Source: Paulinella micropora (lineage: Eukaryota > Cercozoa > Imbricatea > Euglyphida). From it: a DNA stretch of 64,000 nt. The stretch lies in assembly GCA_009731375.1 (NCBI GenBank), contig BJOX01000309.1, forward strand, positions 601,408-665,407, read 5' to 3'. Both the position numbers and the translations under genes were made by a program. Shown piece after piece: positions 34,700 to 49,929 of this stretch (position 1 is the first letter of the stretch; each line of letters begins with the position of its first letter). The notes beneath the pieces are model-generated. The model was given only the letters and a program-made list of their open reading frames with translations. It searched no databases and had not been told where the DNA came from.

Positions 34700-34916
34700 A
34701 TGAGAAGTTCCTATTTCTTAAGTACAACGAACAATGACTTCAAGCGCTTCGATTTCAGTCAATATTTGCATCTACAACCTGTGTAATGGCTCATTAGAAA
34801 GCTCTTGATGAGGGCTTTCAAATGAGCCGCTGCACAAGCCGCGAAGATCAGAACCGGCTGAGAACGAAGAGTTTGAAGTAATTGCTCATTGTGGTCAAAG
34901 TACAGGGAATTTCTCC
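34700..34916. mobile_element. Hairpin MITE family A, copy 7
   Basis: ATGAGAAGTTCCTATTTC start; right end GGGAATTTCTC degraded. Confidence 0.88.
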
Positions 34917-35515
34917 TCGCCTGATATGTGACATATGATATGATATTATTATGATGTGTGATGTGTGATGTGCGATGTCTGATATATGATATATATGATA
35001 CACGATAAATATGATAATTATATGATTATTTATGATATATATGATATATGATGCATATGATGTATTATAATGTCTGGAGTGAGAATATATACAGAAACAT
35101 GTTTCTTTGACATGGTAAGGGAAAAAAGCCCGTGACGGCAACAACAACAACGACAAGAACAACGATAAGATCGGGTGAAAAAATTTCGGCCACCTCACCT
35201 TTCGGCCAACCGTAAATACGGGGAATTTTAGGCTGAACTTCACAACTTTGAAGTGTTCACCAGATGTACCGTAATTACCGGCTGGCCGAAATTCTTCACA
35301 ACTTTGAATAACACATGTACCGTCATTCCGGGATAATTTGTTCTGGCGGAAATTTTTCACTTTTCTTTAGGAATGATGGCGATGACAACGATGACCAACA
35401 CGACAACAAGAAGAAGAACAGCGACCAAAAAACAAAAACAAACAAAACAAAAAACACACATACACTCAAAGAGAAAGAAATAGAGGAAGAGGGGGGGGGG
35501 GGGAGNNNNNNNNNN

Positions 35516-35585
<70 letters not shown>

Positions 35586-35700
35586 CCTTGAACAGTGATA
35601 CGCTTAAGAATAATCTCCATGTTAGCTTTAATCCCTTGCTTCTCTCCCTCTTTCAAATTGTAGTCGGACATGAACCCACACAACACCACCTAGCATTTTT
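34917..35700. other. Degenerate TGATATATGA repeats, family D repeat, (GA)n; no gene
   Basis: 34920-35065 is a loose TGATATGTGA-like repeat. 35175-35355 is a dispersed repeat (GGGTGAAAAAATTTCGGCCA, TGTACCGTAATTACCGGCTG) also found at 37470-37640. G14 and a 10-base gap lie at 35491-35515, (GA)n at 35517-35584. Confidence 0.7.
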
Positions 35701-35713
35701 ACACAAAAATCGT

Positions 35714-35852
35714 CTATTATGCGGCTAGCCACAAATTTAACGTGTTTTGCGGGGAATCCGGGCCGGCGAGCCCGCAAAACGTCGAATTTGGCGCGCCGCA
35801 GATGTAGTTTTATCGGGAACCTGATCACATTTTTTGTGGAGGTGACCGATAA
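35714..35852. mobile_element. GC-rich palindromic element family B, copy 2
   Basis: TATTATGCGGCTAGCCACAA through GAGGTGACCGATAAA. Same arms as copy 1, opposite orientation. Confidence 0.8.
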
Positions 35853-35992
35853 AAAAAAACAGAGACTACTGCCTTTATGTCCCATATCACTGCCTCAATG
35901 TCCCATCGCCGCCTAGGGGNNNNNNNNNNNNNNNNNNNNNNNNNNNNNNNNNNNNNNNNNNNNNNNNNNNNNNNNNNNNNNNNNNNNNNNNN

Positions 35993-36069
35993 TTGCCGTG
36001 CTGCTTGATGTTACGTAGAACTGCATCGAACATCGGCCCGCCCACGTGCTCGAAGTCGATATCCACTCC
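35993..36069 (-). CDS. Orphan exon of a medium-chain dehydrogenase/reductase (partial)
   Basis: The minus strand encodes GVDIDFEHVGGPMFDAVLRN then IKQHG, which matches the cofactor-domain segment G-V-D-x-x-x-(D/E)-x-V-G-G-x-x-F-D of NAD(P)H-dependent quinone oxidoreductase/leukotriene B4 dehydrogenase-type proteins. A GGTCAG acceptor (plus-strand complement at 36070-36075) lies directly before the first codon, and the exon runs into the gap 35920-35992. The other exons were not found; upstream exons would lie above 36075 on the minus strand. It may be a gene fragment or part of a gene with very long introns. Confidence 0.65.
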
Positions 36070-36093
36070 CTGACCGCCAGCAGCAGCACATTA

Positions 36094-36234
36094 GTATATT
36101 ATGCGGCTGGCCACAAATTTGACGTGTTTTGCGGGCGAGCCGGAGCCGGGCCGGCGAGCCCGCAAAACACGTCAAATTTTGCGCGCCGCATATGTAGTTT
36201 AACCTGACCACATTTTGTGGAGGTGACAGATAAA
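36094..36234. mobile_element. GC-rich palindromic element family B, copy 3
   Basis: GTATATTATGCGGCTGGCCA through GTGGAGGTGACAGATAAA. It lies immediately upstream of the MDR exon, in its presumed intron. Confidence 0.8.
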
Positions 36235-36349
36235 AAAATTATATATATATATATGTATATATAGACACATCAAATAAACACAACGACAGAAACAACAGAT
36301 ACACATAAAGGCAAACGCAAACACACACACAACCAGCTGACAGGGGCAA

Positions 36350-36562
36350 GGAGAAATTCCCTGTACTTAACCACAATGAGCAATGACTTCAAACTCTTCG
36401 TTTTCAGCCAGTGCTTATCTTCGCGGCTTGTGTAGCGGCTCATTTGAAAGCTCTCATCAAGAGCTTTCTAATGAGCCATTACACAGGTTGTAGATGCAAA
36501 TTTGACTGAGATCGAAGCGCTTGAAGTCATTGTTCGTTGTACTTAGAAATAGGAACTTCTCA
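36350..36562. mobile_element. Hairpin MITE family A, copy 8, with 9-10-bp target duplication
   Basis: GAGAAATTCCCTG start, GGAACTTCTC end, flanked on both sides by CAGGGGCAAG (36341-36350 and 36561-36570, overlapping the element ends by one base). This is the only copy in the window with a clear duplication. Confidence 0.88.
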
Positions 36563-36608
36563 GGGGCAAGCGAGAGAGTACAATAAGGCAACGGTAAGAA
36601 CGAGTTCG

Positions 36609-36774
36609 ACCAGGAAATATTTCGGCAAGTGAAATTTTCACCGCAGAATACGTTGTTTTTTAAACAAAACATTGGGTGGCCGGAATTCTTCCCAAGTCTT
36701 TCAACGCAAGATACGTTTTTTTTTTTTGTTTTTTTTTTTTTGGCCAAAACTTTGAGGTGGCCGAAATTTTCACT
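36609..36774. repeat. Dispersed repeat family C, copy 2
   Basis: GACCAGGAAATATTTCGGCA through GTGGCCGAAATTTTCAC, with T-rich interior. Confidence 0.72.
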
Positions 36775-36797
36775 CGTTGTTAGAATGTAGAAGTCAG

Positions 36798-36872
36798 AGT
36801 TGTTGTTGTTGTTGTTGTCGTTGTTGTTCTTGTTGTTGTTGTTGCTGTTGTTGTTGTTGTTGTTATTGTTGC

Positions 36873-36907
<35 letters not shown>

Positions 36908-37021
36908 CTGTTGCTGTTGTTCCTGTTGTTGTTGCTGTTGTTGTTGCTGTTGTTGTTGTTGTTGCTGTTGTTGTTGCTGTTGTTGTTGTTGTTGATGTTG
37001 CTGATGTTGTTGTTGTTGTTG

Positions 37022-37060
<39 letters not shown>

Positions 37061-37078
37061 TTATTGTTGTTGTTGCTT

Positions 37079-37119
<41 letters not shown>

Positions 37120-37199
37120 GCTGCTGCTGCTGCTGTTGTTGTTGTTGTTGTTGTTGTTGTTGCTGTTGCTGTTGTTGTTGTTGATGCTGTTGTTGTTGC

Positions 37200-37230
<31 letters not shown>

Positions 37231-37311
37231 ATCGTTGTTATTGTTGTTGTTGTTGCTGTTGCTGTTGCTTTTGTTGTTGTTGTTGTTGCTGTTGCTTTTG
37301 CTTTTGCTGTT

Positions 37312-37407
<96 letters not shown>

Positions 37408-37428
37408 ATTGTTGTTGTTGTTGTTGAC
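36798..37428. repeat. (TTG)n array, 630 bp
   Basis: Almost uninterrupted TTG with CTG, ATG and TTT variants. Reading frames through it give poly-Leu or poly-Thr and are not genes. Confidence 0.97.
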
Positions 37429-37834
37429 TTAACCAACACAGGGCGCGAGCATTCTTTTCTCTTTTTCTTTGGGTGAAAAAATTTCTGCCACCTCACCTTT
37501 CGGCCCACCGTAAATACGGGAAATTTTGGGCTAAAACTTGATTTTTTGGACAACAAATGTACCATAATTACCGGCTGGCCGAAATTGTTCACAACTTTGA
37601 ATAACAAATGTACTGTTATTATGGGATCATTTGTTCTGGTCTTTTTTTGTTTTTCATGTCGCGTTCTTAGGTGCTAATGGAATACATAAACACTTGCAGA
37701 CATTTACAGTAATAATAATAATAACAACAATAATAAATAATAATAATAAACAATAGCAAATAATAGTAACAATAATAATAATAGTAATAATAATAACAAT
37801 AATAACAATAATAACAATAATAATAATAATATAA

Positions 37835-37889
<55 letters not shown>

Positions 37890-37917
37890 GATAACAATAA
37901 TAATAATAATGATGATG

Positions 37918-37981
<64 letters not shown>

Positions 37982-38006
37982 TAATAATGATAATAATAGC
38001 AATAAT
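37429..38006. repeat. Family D dispersed repeat (37470-37640) and (AAT)n
   Basis: 37470-37640 matches 35175-35355. (AAT)n with AAC and ATG variants runs 37709-38006 and forms the tail of the following retroposon copy. Confidence 0.85.
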
Positions 38007-38503
38007 ACTATATCTGAGGCGTACTGATGCAGCTAATGGCATATCCTCAACGGACATAAGCCTCCAATACCCTTGTTCGAGGTCCTCCACCCCCCCGTGT
38101 CAGTCTCTCGCCTGATGATCGGGGCCACCGATGGAGCTCCTGAGGGCAAGACTGCACTAAGCCGAGGTTATTCCGCAGTCCCAGCAACCTCTTGCAAGAC
38201 GTCACCGAATGTGCAAGTGCATACACCAAGCGCGGTTGCTAGAGCTGCCTCGAAACCCCACCCATAACAATCTGGTGTCTGCTGGGTCCTGGGCTATCAA
38301 CCAGCATATGCGGAGTTTAAGATCTTTTACGCGCGCAACGACCCTCCTCCCCAGCATCTACCACCAAAGGGTTATGAGTTGGCGTCACAGTTTAACGCCT
38401 TGAGGCCATTGGGCTGGAACTCTGTTTAGCAAGTGTGACTAGGTTTTTTCATCGGGATTTCCCTCAAATATGTCACAGTCAACACTCCAAGGCAGATTTA
38501 CTA

Positions 38504-38580
<77 letters not shown>

Positions 38581-38603
38581 ACTACTACTAATAATAATAA
38601 TAG

Positions 38604-38687
<84 letters not shown>

Positions 38688-38725
38688 CAACAACAACAAC
38701 AACAACAATAATAATAATAATAATG

Positions 38726-38770
<45 letters not shown>

Positions 38771-39333
38771 GTAATAATAATAATGATAATAATAACAATA
38801 ATAATAAATAAATAATAAATAATAATAATACTATATCTGAGGCGTACTGATGCAGCTAATGGCATATCCTCAACGGACATAAGCCTCCAATACCCTTGTT
38901 CGAGGTCCTCCACCCCCCCGTGTCAGTCTCTCGCCTGATGATCGGGGCCACCGATGGAGCTCCTGAGGGCAAGACTGCACTAAGCCGAGGTTATTCCGCA
39001 GTCCCAGCAACCTCTTGCAAGACGTCACCGAATGTGCAAGTGCATACACCAAGCGCGGTTGCTAGAGCTGCCTCGAAACCCCACCCATAACAATCTGGTG
39101 TCTGCTGGGTCCTGGGCTATCAACCAGCATATGCGGAGTTTAAGATCTTTTACGCGCGCAACGACCCTCCTCCCCAGCATCTACCACCAAAGGGTTATGA
39201 GTTGGCGTCACAGTTTAACGCCTTGAGGCCATTGGGCTGGAACTCTGTTTAGCGTGTGACTAGGTTTTTTCATCGGGATTTCCCTCAAATATGTCACAGT
39301 CAACACTCCAAGGCAGATTTACTAATAGTAATG

Positions 39334-39389
<56 letters not shown>

Positions 39390-39421
39390 ACTATAATAAT
39401 AATACTACTACTATAATAATA

Positions 39422-39485
<64 letters not shown>

Positions 39486-39510
39486 CAACAACAACAATAA
39501 TAATAATAAT

Positions 39511-39600
<90 letters not shown>

Positions 39601-40028
39601 ATGAATAATAATAATAATAATACTATATCTGAGGCGTACTGATGCAGCTAATGGCATATCCTCAACGGACATAAGCCTCCAATACCCTTGTTCGAGGTCC
39701 TCCACCCCCCCGTGTCAGTCTCTCGCCTGATGATCGGGGCCACCGATGGAGCTCCTGAGGGCAAGACTGCACTAAGCCGAGGTTATTCCGCAGTCCCAGC
39801 AACCTCTTGCAAGACGTCACCGAATGTGCAAGTGCATACACCAAGCGCGGTTGCTAGAGCTGCCTCGAAACCCCACCCATAACAATCTGGTGTCTGCTGG
39901 GTCCTGGGCTATCAACCAGCATATGCGGAGTTTAAGATCTTTTACGCGCGCAACGACCCTCCTCCCCAGCATCTACCACCAAAGGGTTATGAGTTGGCGT
40001 CACAGTTTAACGCCTTGAGGCCATTGGG

Positions 40029-40031
<3 letters not shown>
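38007..40031 (-). mobile_element. Three tandem copies of retroposon-like family R with (ATT)n tails
   Basis: Copies 38007-38505, 38829-39327 and 39621-40031, with a period of about 0.8 kb and (AAT)n between them. The shared 380 bp (for example TCTGAGGCGTACTGATGCAG, AGACGTCACCGAATGTGCAA) look identical by eye. In minus orientation each has a variable 5' end and a 3' end ...CTCAGATATAGT followed by (ATT)n, as expected of 5'-truncated retroposons. No protein domain is recognised; the conserved 60- to 64-residue frames are conserved only because the DNA is. Confidence 0.75.
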
Positions 40032-40071
<40 letters not shown>

Positions 40072-40197
40072 TATTTACATACATTTACATACAGAATACA
40101 CATAACATGGGTCAACCAATGTGATCGAATACATGCATACATATACATATACATACATACATACATACATACATAGATACATACATAGATATATAGA

Positions 40198-40229
<32 letters not shown>

Positions 40230-40318
40230 CATACATAGATACATAGATACATAGATACATACATAGATACATACATACATACATACATACATACATACAT
40301 ACATTACACATACATACA

Positions 40319-40349
<31 letters not shown>

Positions 40350-40625
40350 CATACATACATACATACGTACGTACGTACATACGTACGTACGTACGTACGT
40401 ACGTACATACGTACATACATACATACATACATACGTACATACATACATACATACATACATACAAAAATTCTCAACACTCTGGCCAATAACTTTTTGTTTG
40501 TTCTTATGTATATTGAATACATACATTTACATACATTTACATACATTTACATACATTTACATACATTTACACATTTACATACACGTACATACATTTAGAT
40601 ACATGTTGTTAGGAGAGATAAAAGA
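40032..40625. repeat. (AAT)n, (CATA)n, (ACGT)n and (ACATTT)n
   Basis: AAT 40032-40070; CATA with GATA and ACGT variants 40135-40460; a six-base CATTTA pattern 40520-40600. Confidence 0.95.
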
Positions 40626-42227
<1,602 letters not shown>

Positions 42228-42757
42228 GTCGCAAAGGAATGTAGTCCTTGCAAAGGAACGCAGTTTCACATCAAACAATAATTTGTGTACTGTGCATGTG
42301 TCCGGGATGGGAATCACGGGTAGACTGTGTTCTGGAAAAAGAAGAGGAGGAAGGACGTTGAAGAAAAAGGCAATCTAGGAATGGAGAGTGGGAGGATAAG
42401 GAAGAAGAGAAAGAAAAGGAAGCCGTTAGTCCAAGTGTTTTGAGCACCGTAAGCTTGCGCAAGCTACAATGATGACATTGTATGAGGCCTAAACCCCCGC
42501 AGGGACCTAGCCCGGGCTATGCAACACTGGACGGCTATGATGGAATGCAGTCACCAATACGGACTAGAGGAAGATTAGTCCAATTTTTGACTGCACAGGA
42601 GCGATAAATCGCAAAAGAGCAACGAGCTACGCAGGAGGATAGCTTGAAGCAAAGGGATTTGGATTGGGGATGGGAAAAACCCAAGGCGCGGAAACATCGA
42701 TGAACAGAGAACGATACCATGCCGCGAGGCCCGCATTCGATTGGTCGAAGGTGGCAG

Positions 42758-42788
<31 letters not shown>

Positions 42789-42811
42789 GATAGATAGATA
42801 GATAGACAGAC

Positions 42812-42866
<55 letters not shown>

Positions 42867-42879
42867 GAGAGAGATAGAG

Positions 42880-42919
<40 letters not shown>

Positions 42920-42985
42920 GGATGGATGTACCTGGGGAGCAATTCTTTCAGACGCTTCTTGAAATAGATAGATGCATAGATAGAT

Positions 42986-43033
<48 letters not shown>

Positions 43034-43140
43034 TCTCCAGTGATTGCATACAAGGAAGAAGATTTTGAGAAGTAATTGAAAAGAAAAGCGTAGCCCTTTC
43101 CCTGTTTGAAAAATCCCCCCCCCCCCCCCCCCCCCCCCCC
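42228..43140. other. Dispersed repeat copy 2, unique island, GATA, repeat next to gap
   Basis: 42228-42385 is the inverted copy of 23565-23715. 42386-42750 is a unique island without coding signal. GATA 42755-42925 and 42966-42988. 43030-43112 carries a sequence repeated in inverse order after the gap, ending in C28. Confidence 0.75.
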
Positions 43141-43843
43141 NNNNNNNNNNNNNNNNNNNNNNNNNNNNNNNNNNNNNNNNNNNNNNNNNNNNNNNNNNNN
43201 NNNNNNNNNNNNNNNNNNNNNNNNNNNNNNNNNNNNNNNNNNNNNNNNNNNNNNNNNNNNNNNNNNNNNNNNNNNNNNNNNNNNNNNNNNNNNNNNNNNN
43301 NNNNNNNNNNNNNNNNNNNNNNNNNNNNNNNNNNNNNNNNNNNNNNNNNNNNNNNNNNNNNNNNNNNNNNNNNNNNNNNNNNNNNNNNNNNNNNNNNNNN
43401 NNNNNNNNNNNNNNNNNNNNNNNNNNNNNNNNNNNNNNNNNNNNNNNNNNNNNNNNNNNNNNNNNNNNNNNNNNNNNNNNNNNNNNNNNNNNNNNNNNNN
43501 NNNNNNNNNNNNNNNNNNNNNNNNNNNNNNNNNNNNNNNNNNNNNNNNNNNNNNNNNNNNNNNNNNNNNNNNNNNNNNNNNNNNNNNNNNNNNNNNNNNN
43601 NNNNNNNNNNNNNNNNNNNNNNNNNNNNNNNNNNNNNNNNNAAATAATAACAACAATATTAACAACAAGAGAGAGAGAAAGAGAGGGGGGGGGGGGGGAA
43701 AGGGGGGGAATTTTTCAAATAGGGAAAGGGTTATTTTCAATTACTTCTCAAAAATCTTCTTCCCAAAATCTTCTTCCTTGTATGCAAACACTGTAGGAGA
43801 GAGAAGAGAGAGAGAGAAGAGAGAGAGAGAAGAGAGAGAGAGA

Positions 43844-43893
<50 letters not shown>

Positions 43894-44030
43894 AAGTGAG
43901 AGAGAGTGAGAGAGAGAGGGAGGGGGGGGGGGGAATTTTCAAACAGGGAAAGGGTTATTTTCAATTACTTCTCAAAAATCTGCTTCCTTGTATGCAATAA
44001 CTGTAGATAGATAGATACACAGGTAGGTAG
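43141..44030. other. Gap (43141-43641) and flanking repeats
   Basis: After the gap, the unit GGGAAAGGGTTATTTTCAA then CAATTACTTCTCAAAAATCT occurs at 43725 and 43946. Its inverse is at 43040-43110. (GA)n lies at 43797-43920 and G runs at 43686-43698 and 43922-43933. Confidence 0.8.
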
Positions 44031-44591
44031 GTAGGTTTATGACAATAACTGCAGACAGATAGATAGACAGGTAGGTAGGTAGGTAGGTAGGTAGATAGGA
44101 AGATAGGTAAGGTAGGTGGGTGGGTAGATAGGTAGATAGGTAAGGTAGGTGGGTGAGTAGGTGGGTAGGTAGGTGGGTAGGTAGGTGGGTAGGTAGGTAG
44201 GTAGGTAGGTAGGTAGATAGATAGATAGCTAGGTAGATAGGTAGGTAGGTAGGTAGGTAGGTAGGTAGGTAGGTAGGTAGGTAGGTAGGTAGGTAGGTAG
44301 GTAGGTAGGTAGGTAGGTAGGTAGGTAGGTAGGTAGGTAGGTAGGTAGGTAGGTAGGTAGATAGATAGATAGATAGATAGATATATAGAGGGACGGAGGG
44401 ACGGACGGACGGTGGATGGATGGATAGATGGATGGATGGATGGATGGATAGATGGGTGGATGGATGGATAGATGGATCGATGGATGGATGGATAGGTGGA
44501 TAGATGGATAGATGGATGGATGGACGGATAGATGGATGGATGGATGGATGGATGGATGGATAGATATATATGTATATATATATATATATAT

Positions 44592-44657
<66 letters not shown>

Positions 44658-44722
44658 GATAGATAGGTATGTTGCCCGCATCGAAGCCACCCAGTTCCGT
44701 TAAGATAGATAGATAGATAGAC

Positions 44723-44779
<57 letters not shown>

Positions 44780-44828
44780 CATAGATAGGTAGATAGGTAT
44801 GTTGCCTGCATCGAAGCCACCCTGTTCC

Positions 44829-44920
<92 letters not shown>

Positions 44921-44990
44921 AGGTATGTTGCCTGCATCGAAGCCACCGAGTTCCATTATTTCTTGCGCCTTTTTCTTCGTCGATGTACTT
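44031..44990. repeat. GGTA, GGAT and GATA arrays with a thrice-repeated island
   Basis: GGTA 44068-44360, GGAC/GGAT 44390-44560, TA 44563-44593, GATA 44594-44668. The island GTATGTTGCCTGCATCGAAG + CCACC occurs at 44668, 44797 and 44923. Between the second and third the array is CTAT instead of GATA. Confidence 0.92.
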
Positions 44991-45059
44991 CCTAGATAGA
45001 GAGTGAGTGAGAGAGAGAGAGAGAGAGAGAGTTTTTCTTTGAAGACGTACTTCCTAGAA

Positions 45060-45156
<97 letters not shown>

Positions 45157-45216
45157 AAGAAAGAGAGAGAGAGAGAGAGAGTTTTTCTTTGATGACGTAC
45201 TTCCTAGATACAGGCG

Positions 45217-45300
<84 letters not shown>

Positions 45301-45687
45301 AAGAGGGAGAAAGAGAGAGAGAGAGAGAGCATGCATCAACCTACTCTCTGTCTTCCTTCTGCCTTCTGTCTTCTTCTACCTCTTTCTTCTTTCTTTCCTC
45401 TTTCTTCTTTCTTCTTTCTTCTTTCTTCTTTCTTCTTTCTTCTTACATCTTTTGTCTTCTGTCTTCCTCTGTCTTCTTCTGTCTTATTCTTCCTTCTTGC
45501 TTCTTTGTTCCTTCTTTGTTCCTCCTTTTTTCCTCTTCCTTCTTCCTTCTCCCTTCTTCCTTTTTCCTTCATCATCATCATCACCACCACCACCACCACC
45601 ATGATCATCATCATCATCATCATCATCATTATCATCATCAGCATCACCACCAACGCCACCACCACCACCACCACCACCACCACCATC

Positions 45688-45743
<56 letters not shown>

Positions 45744-45790
45744 CATCACCACCATCACCACCACCACCACCACCACCACCACCACCGTCG

Positions 45791-45824
<34 letters not shown>

Positions 45825-46242
45825 TATCATCATCATCATTATCATCATCATCATCACCACCATCATCACCATCATCACCATCATCATTATCATCATCATC
45901 ATCATCATCATCATCATTATCATCATTATAATTTTAAATCATCATCATAACCACCACCATCATCACCACCACCACCACCACCACCATCATCATCGTCATC
46001 ATCATCATCATCATCATCATCACCACCACCACCACCACCACCATGATCATCATCATCATCATCATCATCACCACCACCACCACCACCACCACCACCATCA
46101 CCACCACCATCACCACAACCATCATCATCACCACCATCATCTGTCTGCATATAAGTATTAAAAAAATAAATAGCTTGCTAACAAGCGAAGTATGACCTTA
46201 CACTTTGCATCCCTTGATAATGATAATGATGATGATGATGAC

Positions 46243-46275
<33 letters not shown>

Positions 46276-46277
46276 GG

Positions 46278-46320
<43 letters not shown>

Positions 46321-46395
46321 ATACAATCAATAATAACCTATCACTTTGCACCCCTTGTTTTTATACAGTTGCCCGGCGATCTAAATAGATAGATA
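44991..46395. repeat. (GA)n, (TTC)n, (ATC/ACC)n and (GAT)n arrays
   Basis: GA 45005-45330 with the island TTTTTCTTTGA(A/T)GACGTACTTC at 45032 and 45182; TTC 45355-45568; ATC/ACC 45569-46142; GAT/GGT 46216-46322. No gene. The poly-His frames are repeat translations. Confidence 0.95.
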
Positions 46396-46437
46396 GAGAG
46401 AGAGAGAGAGAGATAGATAGATAGATAGATTGATAGA

Positions 46438-46493
<56 letters not shown>

Positions 46494-46498
46494 TAGAC

Positions 46499-46582
<84 letters not shown>

Positions 46583-46669
46583 GGATAGATAGATAGGTAG
46601 ATAGGTAGATAGGTAGATAGGTAGATAGGTAGATAGGTAGATAGCTAGATAGGTAGATAGCTAGATAGC

Positions 46670-46752
<83 letters not shown>

Positions 46753-46789
46753 GTAGGTAGGTAGGTAGGTAGGTAGGTAGGTAGGTAGG

Positions 46790-46844
<55 letters not shown>

Positions 46845-46904
46845 GTAGTGATGTTGGCCGTGCCTTGGCCTAGAGCGGGCAGTAGATAGATAGAGAGATA
46901 GATG

Positions 46905-46958
<54 letters not shown>

Positions 46959-46983
46959 CAGATAGATATATGTATATATAGAT

Positions 46984-47014
<31 letters not shown>

Positions 47015-47056
47015 TAGATAGATGGATAGATAGATAGATAGATAGANNNNNNNNNN
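46396..47056. repeat. GATA, GACA and GGTA arrays
   Basis: GATA with a GACA block 46455-46500 and a GGTA block 46752-46790. A 35-base island stands at 46850-46884. Gap 47047-47056. Confidence 0.95.
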
Positions 47057-47408
47057 CACTGTCTCGCTGTGGTTGGTGTCTGTGCCCAGTTCAAGCCGAA
47101 AGGTAGCCGAGCCCTTTTGAACTATACGGGACAACACTAGAACACTCCCCAGGAGCGTGTGCCCTAAGGAGATGATGCCACAAACAAGCCGAGGTTTCAG
47201 GAGTTCACGCTCGTTGTGAGTTACCTTCTACAACCCCGACTTCATCAACCCTTTGCATCACGCCCCGACTTCATCAGCCATGGTCAGGAGTTGGTTGCCT
47301 GTTTAGCCCTTGCGCTGCGCGCGATTAACGGTGGACACAAAATCGTCATTATAGGGGGTTTGGTTTTAGGCCGGAGCACTGCGCAGCTGGCCCTCTGCAT
47401 CCCCCCGG

Positions 47409-47410
<2 letters not shown>
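47057..47410. other. Unique island, 350 bp, no recognised gene
   Basis: Non-repetitive and GC-balanced, bounded by a gap and a GATA array. The plus frame 47216-47413 contains [20 protein letters not shown], but without a family match or splice partners it is not called. Confidence 0.4.
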
Positions 47411-48230
<820 letters not shown>

Positions 48231-48711
48231 CGCGCATCCCCCCCCCCCCCCCCCCCCCCGCCGGGGTCCCCNNNNNNNNNNCCCCCCCCTTTCCCGTCGA
48301 CATTGTACGTTCAATTGCCGGAGGTACCAGCAGAACGCAAGTGTAAGCTGTGGTGGCACAACTAAAATCTCTGGTTTTTGTGCCACCCGGCACCAAAACT
48401 GTTTTAAGCGCACCGAGAGGTGTCGGGTACACCAAACATAAGCCTCAAACTCCCTCAGGGGTGCGCAAACGGCGCCTGGTGGCGCAAAAACCTCAATTTT
48501 CCGGTGTGTATGCCACCCGGCGAAACAATTTTTATATTTTCGAAGAGAAGTCATCAAGAAGTGTCAGATACACCAAATATCAGCCGCTAACTCCCTCTGG
48601 TGTGCGCAAAGGGCGCCCGGTGGCAGAAGACCTCAATTTTCAGGTGTGGGTGCCACCCGCGACCAAAACAGGTACGTACAATCGCCGGGCTTGGGTTCCG
48701 GGGGGGAGGGC
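48231..48711. repeat. Repeat with GTGGCAC/GTGCCAC palindromes (about 130-160-bp units)
   Basis: C run and gap at 48241-48281, then imperfect repeats each with GCCACCCGGC and a GGTGTGCGCAAAGGGCGCC-like segment. 48285-48400 is present in inverse at 61073-61190. Confidence 0.75.
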
Positions 48712-49396
48712 CCCCCGGAACCCTCCTGCCCCGTCGTCGACAGCGTACGTTCAATTGCCGGAGGCACCGGCAAGTACTGCCAAAAAACAAGGAAATTTGG
48801 CATTCAGGACACTCCCCTAACGCAAATATTTGCGTGAATCCCAAAGAAATTATATCCGCATCAACATCGAGTCTGGGGCTAGCAACCCTGTCAATATGAG
48901 CTCCCAACTCTTCCTGGTTCACACAAACCATGATTTTTATTCCGACGAGGGTGCAGAAAATATGCCAAAAAAGCAAGGAATTTTCGCATTCAGGACACTT
49001 CCCTAACGCAAATATTTGCGTGAATTCCAAAGAATTGAATCAGCATCAACATCGAGTCTGGGGCTAGCCACCCTGTCAATGTGAGCTCCGAACTCCTCCT
49101 GGTTCACACAAACCATGATTTATTCCGATTGGGGTGCGAAAAAAAACAAGGAAATTTGGCGTTCAGGACACTCCCCTAGCGCAAATATTTGCGTGAATTC
49201 CCAAAAAATCATATCAACATCAAGATCGAGTCTGGGGCTAACCACCCTGCAAATATGAGCTCCGAACGCCTCCTCGTTCCGACAAACCATGATTTATTCC
49301 GACAGGGGTGCGAAAATGCCGGGGGGTGGGGTACACAATTTTCATTTTCCCCCTCCTCCCAAACCCCCAACCCCCTTCACCAACACCTTTCAGGGA
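48712..49396. repeat. About 180-bp satellite, locus 1 (three units plus leader)
   Basis: A 70-bp leader (CGTTCAATTGCCGGAGGCAC...) is followed by units starting near 48781, 48964 and 49139. Unit landmarks: ACGCAAATATTTGCGTGAAT, ATCGAGTCTGGGGCTAG and AACCATGATTTATTCCGAC. Locus 2 is at 52100-52690. Confidence 0.85.
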
Positions 49397-49430
49397 TAAT
49401 AATAATAATATTAATAATGATAAGTAATAC

Positions 49431-49505
<75 letters not shown>

Positions 49506-49763
49506 GAGTGGGACGAGGAGGAGGAGGAGGAGGAGGAGGAGAAGGAGGAGGAGGAGGAGGAGGAGGAGGAGGAGGAGGAAGATGCTAATATATTGTCATT
49601 TTTGCTGCTGTTGTTGTTGTTGCTACTGTTTTTGTTAACGCTGGTAGGTAGATAGGTAGGCAGGCAGGCAGGCAGGTAGGTAGGTAGGTAGGTAGGTAGG
49701 TAGGTAGGTAGGTAGGTAGATAGATAGGTAGATAGATAGATAGGTAGATAGATAGTAGGTAGG

Positions 49764-49843
<80 letters not shown>

Positions 49844-49860
49844 CAGACGGATAGATAGAC

Positions 49861-49929
<69 letters not shown>

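Noticed and set aside
35993-36211. Alternative minus-strand frame over the MDR exon and family B element
   Set aside because: It runs through the palindromic element and is out of register with the conserved GVDIDFEHVGG segment.
36798-37432. Long poly-Leu/poly-Thr reading frames
   Set aside because: Direct translation of the (TTG)n array in all registers; no start context, no unique sequence, open on both strands.
45540-46160. Poly-His frames that could be read as metal-binding proteins
   Set aside because: Generated by ATC/ACC trinucleotide arrays with no flanking coding sequence.
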